Below, in pieces: positions 56,825 to 64,000 of a stretch of 64,000 nt of DNA. The position numbers and the translations under genes were made by a program. Each line of letters starts with the position of its first letter. Within the stretch, counting starts at the first letter, position 1. Source of the stretch: Tetraselmis striata (Eukaryota > Chlorophyta > Chlorodendrophyceae > Chlorodendrales > Chlorodendraceae); the NCBI GenBank assembly GCA_006384855.1, contig VCJN01002700.1:101249-165248 (forward strand), in the 5' to 3' direction. The notes beneath the pieces are model-generated. The model was not told the DNA's origin. It saw only the letters and a list, made by a program, of their open reading frames with translations, and searched no databases.

Positions 56825-59800
56825 CCCTGTTCTTCCTGTTCCCCCCTTCCCCCCGCCCTTACCCCTTCCTGCCGCATCACTCTGCTGCTAGACGCTGGAG
56901 GAGAGCGCCAAGGCCAAGGGCTCCGGCAAGGACTTCGAGAAGCTGGCGTCAAACCAGCAGAAGCTGGTGGCAGCAAGCACTGTGTACCAGCAGGGCACGG
57001 AGACACTCATGCGCAAGCTGGAGCGCCAGTTCCAGGTGCGGCCAGCTCCCCCCCCCCCCCTCCCCTTCCCCCCCCCCCCCCCCCCCGTTTCCCTGCTCCA
57101 CCTTTACCCCCTCTCTCTCTCAAGGCCGCGGATGACGTGACGGGTACGCCCCCCTTGCTCGCAGGACATCGCATTGGAGCTGGGCGTCGCCCTTGCCAGC
57201 CTGGCCAAGGCGAGCGCAGCGACGACGTCCTCAGAGGCCAAGCACCTTGAGTCACTGCAGGCCCGTGGTGCGCTCAGCAACCCCTTGCCACCAGGGAGCC
57301 CGCACTGCTCCCGCTTAGTGTCCCTCACTGTCCCGCACAGGCAATGACCCCCCCCCCCCCCCCCCTCGCTTATGTCAGGCCCTGCATGGCTCACCGCGGC
57401 GCCCGCGTCCCAACAGCGCAATCGTGCCTGCGGGCAACAAGTCCGCCAGCAGCGGCAAGTTCGGCCTCGTCAGCGGCCTCCTAAAGGGGCAGAAGGCGGG
57501 CGCGTCCGCGCCGCCACCGCCGCCCGGGGCGCCACCGAGGTGGGCGACCCCCCCCTCCCACCCCCACCCCCACTTCAGCTTTCTCCTGGGAGGTTGTTGA
57601 TGTGCACCTCCTGAAACTTCGTGACAGACATTTGGGTGACCAACATACGTACATGTGCATGTACATACGTATACATATATAAGATATCCGTGCATGCACG
57701 TGTGCTGGCTGGCGTACCTGTAAGAACCCCTGTAAGCCTCAAAACGGCCTTGCATGCAATCTATGAGAACACTCGCTATGGTTCTGCTATAGTTCCGTCT
57801 ATGCCTGACGTCTGACAGGCAGTGGCAGGTTCCTCTTTGGCGTGTTGGTGTGACCTCGGCGGCACCCATAGATTTATATGTTGAGAAGTAATGTCTATCC
57901 CGTGATAACGTTATCGCCCCAGGGCTCGCGCTCTCACCCGGGGTCCGAATCCCGGAATAGCTGCTGGCCAGAGACGCTACATTCACCGCAGTGGTAGAAA
58001 CCGTTGGAGTGCCGGGTACAACAAGTCATGAAGGTGTGATTTTCACTCCACAACGGCGACGCTCCCTCTGCCCAAGGTGTAACATTAATGCCCTGAAGTT
58101 AGTTCTTTCTTCAGCCCGGAGTCTGCCGACACTCCCGACGGATTGCCCTCACCCCGCAAACTCTAAATATCACGCAAGCAACGCAGGCGCCGTCCGGCCT
58201 TGGCTGACCCCATGGCGGTGCCGCTGCAGCTCGGCCCCGCCTCCCATGTACACCGCCGGCAGCGGCGGGGGCGGCGCGCAGCTGGAGCGCAGGCTGGCCG
58301 AGAGCGAGGCGCGCAACCAGGCAGGCGCCGCAGCGTACGACAAGCTGCGCGCGGAGCTGGACCGCACGGTGGAGCAGCTGCGCGTCGCGGAGCACCTTCA
58401 GCAGCGCGCGGACGGCGAGGTGAGAGCCCCGGGGCGGCCCCATGCAACGCGCCGCAGCAAAGCCCCGGCACCCTGAGCTAGTCGCCCTGGAAGGCGGCGG
58501 GTTGCTGGGTGAAGCCGAAAAAGCTCGACTGGCGACAACCGCAATACCTTGAAGCTGACTCGAATCTTAAGGCAGCGCTCCCTTTGTCACCGAAACGGGA
58601 ACCAAACATACGCATGCATATAAGTTTTTGACTCCCCTGGTGGGAGGGGGGTTACTGTGGGGGTTACTGAGGGGTTACTGGGGGATACCTCTTTTCCCTC
58701 ATCCCGAGGGTAGTTAAATTCCTCGTTGCGCGCCAGAGCGGGGGGGGGGGGGGGGGGGCAAATTAATTACGTATTGCCTTTGTGAGTAGCGATTCATCGT
58801 TAGGTAAAGGTACGGCAACATCTCCACACCGGTCTATACTCATTCATTAACTCACCTCGCGGAGGGTCAAATCATAGTGTTGAAACCCATTGCGTGTCGC
58901 GGTGTGTGTGGGGGGGGGGGGGGGGGGGGGGGGGTTAAATCGGTATATATTGACACATGTACCTGGGTGCCTGGGGTGTGTTGAAATTATATCACAGCAT
59001 TGGGACCCTGAGACCAGAAAGACAGTTTCCGGGCCCTGACGTCACCTCCCCCTGCCCACCCTGGCCATTGCGCAGCTGGTGGAGGCAAGGAAGCGGTAAC
59101 TCGGAGCTGGAGCAAGAAGCTCGTCGCAGCGCAGGGTCGGCGGTGCACGTTGAAGCAGCAACGCGGCGGGCGGACGAAGCCCAGGAGTTGCGGCGCCGGC
59201 TGCAGGAGGCGGAGCAAGCGGAGCAGGCGTACCGCATCCGGTGAGCCGCCCGCGGCTCTGTGCCCATCCTGGCCTGCGCACGGTGGTGAAACCGTACTTA
59301 TGCAGTCGTGTCGTACATTATCGGAAGACAATCAAAATACAGTGCATCAGTACCGTAAACCGCGCTTTGGTTCGCTGTGTGTTCTTGTTGTTGACCCTCG
59401 CGAAAAAGAAATGCATCTATTTGACAACATGTCAGAAAGCACCTCTGAGTGGACGATGCAAAGCATGACATTACTTTTGCGGTGTGCGAGCTCAATTTAC
59501 CATTATCCAGGTGAGTTCGTTGGACGTATGGCCCCTGGATGACCTGGAATATATGGTCCGAAACGTCAATTTACAGTGCCCGTATTATGCCTGCAATGGG
59601 ACCATGCAAGCTTGCCGTCAATAAAGTAAAAATTAAAGTTTGTGGCCCCGGGTCATCGGGCCGCAAGCCGCCCCAGCACTTACTGACCTTGTGCGCCCAA
59701 CTGCAGTCGTAGGTCTGGCACAGCCATTAGACCGTTGCCTCATTCGAATAGCCCCGAAGGACTAATGCATCAACCGGGTAAACCCGGGACACGGGCCCGG

Positions 59801-60382
59801 ACCGATATCGCCGTGGCCTGGGTTGCCGTCATATTTGCAGGCGATTTGAGTGCGTTCGCGGCGTTGGAGCGCGGCGTGTTGAAGTGGAGGCCTCCGCTTG
59901 TAATATATTCAGGACAGTGCACTCGCTTCGTACCACGAGAGGGGGGCGGATCATTAGGACCTTTAATTTCCAACGGTAGTTGCGAGAGGGTGTTAGTCGG
60001 CGTGTTTGTACCTGTACGTGCCACATGTCAATGCAGGAAGTGGGCCAAATACTTGGTGCGGACGGTGAAAACCATGACCCGCAGTTTATGGGGGTCCGAA
60101 ACCCCAAGCTGCTCTCACCCCTTCCCCCCCCCCCCCAACCCGCCCCCAACGCCACCAACCCTGCAGGATCAACGGGCTGGAGTCTAAGCTGCGGGACACG
60201 GGCCGTCAACGTGAGCTCCTCCTCGTACCCGGCCATCCAGCCGCCTCCGGCGGCCGGCCCGTCCCTTGAGATGGACGCCTGGAACCCCTTTGGGGAAGGA
60301 CGCACAAGCCGGCGCCCACAGCCCGCCGGCCGCCAACTCCATCCCCAACACGGGGCGACTGGAACCCTTTTGGGTAGCGGTT
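55488..60382 (+). CDS. BAR-like coiled-coil protein with NPF motifs (frame breaks)
   Basis: Supported exons: 55488-55643, 55918-56106, 56358-56463, 56631-56702, 56892-57035, 57165-about 57260, 57417-57539, 58230-58419, about 59077-59240, about 60164-60382. The start peptide is MFKHIRRQAGAELRKIGG-like. Then come long amphipathic helices (ESFDNLLQQYEHATTTVASV; VVAIQRTVLPGLDKLVESHK; KEVSTTKQQRIDYEHYVHKI; QFQDIALELGVALASLAKAS), which suggest a BAR/F-BAR-like membrane-curving dimer. A Pro-rich stretch, a second coiled coil (QLERRLAESEARNQAGAAAY, then EAQELRRRLQEAEQAEQ) and two WNPFG motifs near the end follow. NPF binds EH-domain endocytic proteins. One extra A in exon 3 (near 56394) and further 1-nt breaks near 59094, 60196, 60292 and 60355 interrupt the frame. 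Intron 6 phase is unresolved. The BAR call is inferred from helix pattern only. Confidence 0.5.
57718..57805 (+). repeat. Dispersed repeat in a BAR-like gene intron (also at 41235-41345)
   Basis: Ordered matches to 41235-41345, same orientation. Unknown family. Confidence 0.5.
58420..59076. other. Large intron of the BAR-like gene with G-tracts
   Basis: G-tracts at 58740-58758 and 58910-58934, and a TGGGGGTTACTG-type direct repeat at 58640-58690. No coding signal. Confidence 0.5.
59640..59727 (+). repeat. Dispersed repeat (also at 8662-8760)
   Basis: CCCGGGTCATCGG, AAGCCGCCCCAGCACTT, CCAACTGCAG and AGGTCTGGCA in the same order as at 8662-8760. It lies in the last intron of the BAR-like gene. 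Confidence 0.6.
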
Positions 60383-61735
60383 GCCAGCCCGACTGTTGTC
60401 CATCTATCACTCATGCCCGCCTGCCAAGCGGTGGCAACGCTTGCGGCAATTGCTCCGAAACCATCGGTGGCACCACCTGGCCCACGGCGGACAAACATTT
60501 GCAGTCCACTAACTTGTCATTCTCCGATAGCCAGGTTTGAACTGTCCCCACAACACAACACCACGGGATTCCTACCGACCTGGCTGTAGTCTCCATCCAT
60601 AGATGTCTACATCTGCTAGTTGAATTACCCCATCGCCTCATCAGGCAAGGAAACGCGATAAACACCGAAGTTGGACGGCTCCGCCACCAGAAATACTGAC
60701 AGATTTCGCGATGCACCTGGGTACCGGCAGCCGTACATTTCAATGGCCACCAGCATCCATGTTCAGGGCGCCGCACCACCGCTGCGTCTCCAGCAGGCTG
60801 CCCTATCAGGCTTTTCTGCCACAATTAGCGCCGGGGTGCAGATAATTCTGAGCACGGATTAAATCGGGCAGGCAGGGCAGACGGCGCAGAGCACACGTAG
60901 AACGCCTTAGTAGGCCCCTGAGAGACTGCGGGCGCACATGTTCCAAAGCCCCCCGGCTAGCTGTGAATAAAAAGCCAGGATTTCGCACGCGGCTGTCCAG
61001 CACGCCAAGGCGAATATTTCCGCCAAAGGCCAATGCAAAGCTAGTTGATGTTGATGTTGGCATTTAGTACGAATAGGTTGATGTTGACACTGGTAGCGAG
61101 GAGGCCGAGGCCAAGGTGCGGACGCTTTATTACCGGCCCGTCATGCATCTGGCCGTCTCTCCAACCGCACTCGGGGCAACTCTCCGGTCAATGTTATAAA
61201 TAAAGTAGGTATGCGTGTCGGCGCGGTCCAAAGAAGTCAGCTGTCGAAGGCAAGAAACTGTGCACAATACATTAATTCCCTTCAGTACATTAGTAGAGTG
61301 TTTTTTTGTGAACCAATCCCAGGCAATTGAGGATGTTGAGCTTTGGAACGTATAGTTAGCCGTAGCTTGGGCACAGCGGAAAAGACATGGCATCGGCTTT
61401 GACTGCACGTGAGAGTGTTGGACAGAGGTCTTCCGTGTTCGCCAATCTCGAAGCGGTGTCCCGTGCGAAGGGGGGAGGGGGGTTTTGTTGGCCTCCCACT
61501 GCAAGGAACGCCCACCCGCAGCAGACGGAAAGCGAGGCGCGGGATGCGTACACATGCACAGTGAAATGCCGTAATGGACGGCATCCGCATTTAAAATTGA
61601 CATGAGGGGATAGGTTTTGCGGTGCGATGGCGATGGGGTGCCGCTCCACGTGAGCCGGTAGGGTCACGATCCGTCTATCTATTCCTGCAAAGATGTCTGT
61701 CGCCCCTGGCTTGCCGCGGTGTTGGGTGGCTGGCA
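60383..61735. other. Region between the BAR-like gene and the minus-strand gene
   Basis: No recognised gene. Minus-strand frames (60411-60824, 60806-61063) lack motifs. 61040-61100 has a GTTGATGTTGA-type short repeat. Confidence 0.4.
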
Positions 61736-63390
61736 TCACGCTGACATGGCCCTGGAGGGGACGCAGCGCGGAAGAACTGGCTCGGGCTTCTCTCCGGCCA
61801 ACACGGCCTCCAGTGGCTTCCTCCAACCGCTCAACTGCACGAACAACGTGCCAAAGGCGTACACGCTGCACAGCCACTCCGACGTCCCCTCGGCCAGCAG
61901 CCACAGCACGCGCTCCCGGTGCGGCGCGCCCCGCACCGCCAGCGCGCCGGCCTTGAGCACTCCGCCCCTGCCTCTGGAAGCAGCCCTCCACCGGCGCTCA
62001 AAACTCCGCCTGGCTGGCTGTGGTACTTTGCGCACGAGCCACATCGCGCTCTCTACTTCCAGCTGAGCGGCCGCGATGTTTATCGCCTGGAACACGTCGA
62101 AGCTGTCCTTGACGATGCGCATCGCGTACACCTGCCCCGGCAGCTCAGCCGAGCCCGCCGCCTCGCCCAGCTTGGAGAAGGCGGCGCTGGTCATACCCAC
62201 GCGTTTCCGCCCGCTGCTTGTAGCTCTTGCGCAGGTGCTCGAGCGCCTTCTGTTCCGCGGTGGTCACCTTCCCGTCGGTGAGCGACTCCAGCCACGGCAG
62301 CACGCTCTCCGAGATGCACGGCTTCCCGGCGATCCTGTCAGCGCGAGCGCGAGCAAGTCAGCGTCCCGAAACTATGTTGTCCTCATAAGGGAGCAGAAAA
62401 GTCAGTGCCATGTCCATGACACACCACTGCCCAGGCAGCGGGAGCTCATTCGAGCGAAATTGCCCGCACACGTCGTAGAGACGCTGCACGTGTTTCACTA
62501 CCGGTAGTGCCAGTCCTGTATCGGGGGCGAAAAATGCCCTCACATAATGCTATTATTTTTAAAATTTAATATCTCCTCTGGGTCTGCGCGGTGCGCGGCA
62601 TTCGAAGCCACGCGTGACGATTCCGGGCCGGCGCACTCGGGAAGCTCCCGCACCGCATGACAGCGCTTGGCGAAGACTGGCCAGTCCGGCACGGGCTGAG
62701 CCAGGGCTGGGGCGGCGCTCACCCAGCACGACAGCAGCCCGTTGAAGCAGTCCACTAGCGTCTCGACCTCCCAGCCCTGCAGCGGCTCGCCCATTTCCGT
62801 CCGCGCCAGCACTGTGTCGACGCACAGCGACAACTCCTCCGTGGCACGCGCCACACCCGCCAGCTCTATCGCCCAGCCTGAGCGCCGAAGGCAAGCGGGC
62901 AGGACGCTCAGGAACGGCCCAGGTCTGGGCGGTTGAACCCACCAAACATAGGTTCTCTAACGGCGCTTGGTACGCGGCGCGTATCGTACACAACTACAGC
63001 ACCCGCGGTGTACGAGTACGCGTCCGGAAAACCGTACGTACAGGTCGACGAGCAGCAGCAAGCGCGGCGCGCAGGCGGGCGCAGCGTACCTGTCTCGTCC
63101 GCGGAAACTGGCCACCGGTCGTGCGCCGCCATGACACCCATCCACTCACCCTTACACCCCTGAGGGGCCTGAGCGGCGACTATACCGTCCGGAAACGGCA
63201 GCACTGGCTTGGGCCGCTCAAGCTCCCAGCTCTTCATGAGCGATAGATATTTGCGTATCATATCGCTGCGGATCTTCGCGGTGGAGCAGACGGGGGGCAA
63301 CGCTGCAGCAGGGCCGGCCGCACACGACCTGGCGGCACGCTCGTCCCTGAAGAAAGCGTCGAGTCACAGCACGAGAGGCCAAAGAATTGG
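61736..63390 (-). CDS. Unrecognised multi-exon protein
   Basis: Protein-like segments occur in order on the minus strand. They are: AFFRDERAARS and RSDMIRKYLSLMKSWELERP (about 63390-63150); VARATEELSLCVDTVLARTE then VETLVDCFNGLLSCWVSAAP (62854-62650); GKPCISESVLPWLESLTDGK then EQKALEHLRKSYKQRA (62335-62210); LGEAAGSAELPGQVYAMRIV then DSFDVFQAINIAAAQLEVES (62180-62050). The last segment continues to about 61736. Exon limits were not solved. A repeat (62456-62535) and a stretch with stops lie between the second and third segments. No family was recognised. The helical, Leu-rich composition fits a soluble protein. Confidence 0.4.
62456..62535 (+). mobile_element. LINE tail remnant in an intron
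   Basis: CGTCGTAGAGACGCTGCA, GTTTCACT, GTGCCAGTCCTGT and GGGGGCGAAAAA match the tail at 54782-54854. The poly(A) is short. It lies between exons of the minus-strand gene. Confidence 0.7.
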
Positions 63391-64000
63391 GGAGATAACG
63401 GCGCAGGGGGGGGGGGGGGGGGGGGGGGGGGGGGAGGGGGCTTCCGCGGGCCGCGGGCTGCTGGCGGTGGCACGAACGAGTTTAACGGCAGTAGTAAACC
63501 CAGTCCATTCCAACAGATTTGTTGTTCAGGCGGTATAGGGACCAGCGACCATTGGTCCACGCCGCCTCTCTTCCATCAGATCAGAAATGTGGTACGTGCT
63601 GGTACCCGTAGGTACGGGTAGGTAGGTGGGCACAAAAGATGTTGCTGGACGGTCATCCGATAGATAGTGGTAAAGTAGCGGCTATGTAGTGCAGTATTTT
63701 GCGGGTAGGAGCCCCATGTAGTTTGCGCGCATCAAAGACGATATTCTGCGCGCTGCACGCTCTAAAGCAACAACATATTATTTTGCTAGCTGTAATTATC
63801 ATGTACCATACGATAGTTAGTAGCGACTATTGTTGTACACTTATACCACAGCGTATATTATTGTTGTTGTATTATTCATAATTTTTATTACATGTATATT
63901 ATATCAAAATTACATGCTATTTCTAAAAAATATAAAAAAGGTTCTTGTGGCAGCTGATCTCCGTAGTGTATACAACATATGCATTGTACTAATACCGCCT
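63391..64000. other. G-tract and AT-rich end of the window
   Basis: G-tract at 63407-63436, then AT-rich sequence with no gene seen. It may hold the promoter or first exon of the minus-strand gene. Confidence 0.4.

Noticed and set aside
1-64000. tRNA or rRNA genes
   Set aside because: No cloverleaf with A/B-box elements or rRNA core was recognised by eye. A tRNAscan-type search was not possible.

Overview
This is a nuclear window from a eukaryote, most likely a green alga (Chlorophyta, probably Chlamydomonadales). The reasons are GC-rich coding exons split by short GT-AG and occasional GC-AG introns, very long G/C homopolymers in introns, a TGTAA motif just after one stop codon, and the gene set: an algal-type GT29 sialyltransferase-like gene, an AT74/DET1-like phosphatase and an intron-containing cytosolic-type HSP70. 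No prokaryotic operon, CRISPR array, rRNA or tRNA was recognised. The assignment is inferred by eye from gene families. No database search was possible.

Layout. 1-5.4 kb: two convergent, related FUSC/ALMT-like membrane-protein genes. 6.2-8.6 kb: a rolling-circle (Helitron2-like) non-autonomous element carrying a truncated LINE. 8.6-14.5 kb: eroded retroelements (an LTR-like direct repeat pair and a minus-strand LINE with a poly(A) tail). 15.3-32.4 kb: one LINE of the endonuclease-like (RLE) type, split by a 12.7 kb CACTA/EnSpm-type DNA transposon (16723-29405) with 22-bp perfect TIRs and a 3-bp CGT target duplication. Inside the CACTA lie a large tandem duplication, two arrays of ~375-bp foldback repeats, a second copy of the Helitron-like element, and degraded transposon-related genes. 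33.1-37.1 kb: six-exon GT29 gene. 39-44.4 kb: minus-strand histidine-phosphatase gene with two 1.6 kb introns. 46.1-48.1 kb: HSP70. 49.5-55 kb: four short LINE 3'-end insertions with clear target-site duplications, surrounding an eight-exon LRR gene (50.6-52.8 kb). 55.5-60.4 kb: a BAR-like/coiled-coil gene ending in NPF motifs, with several 1-nt frame breaks. 61.7-63.4 kb: an unrecognised minus-strand multi-exon gene.

The host genes look like unrelated housekeeping genes and no joint pathway is evident. The strongest biology is the transposon stratigraphy: LINE interrupted by CACTA, CACTA internally duplicated, and a Helitron-like element inserted near the apex of one foldback unit. Its sister Helitron copy is itself hit by a LINE, and the two copies serve as each other's empty site. 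The array of long hairpins inside the CACTA is the best candidate for an undescribed functional system, for example a small-RNA source. That is inference.

Exon models were built by hand so that splice sites, phase and total length agree. Where they do not, this is stated.
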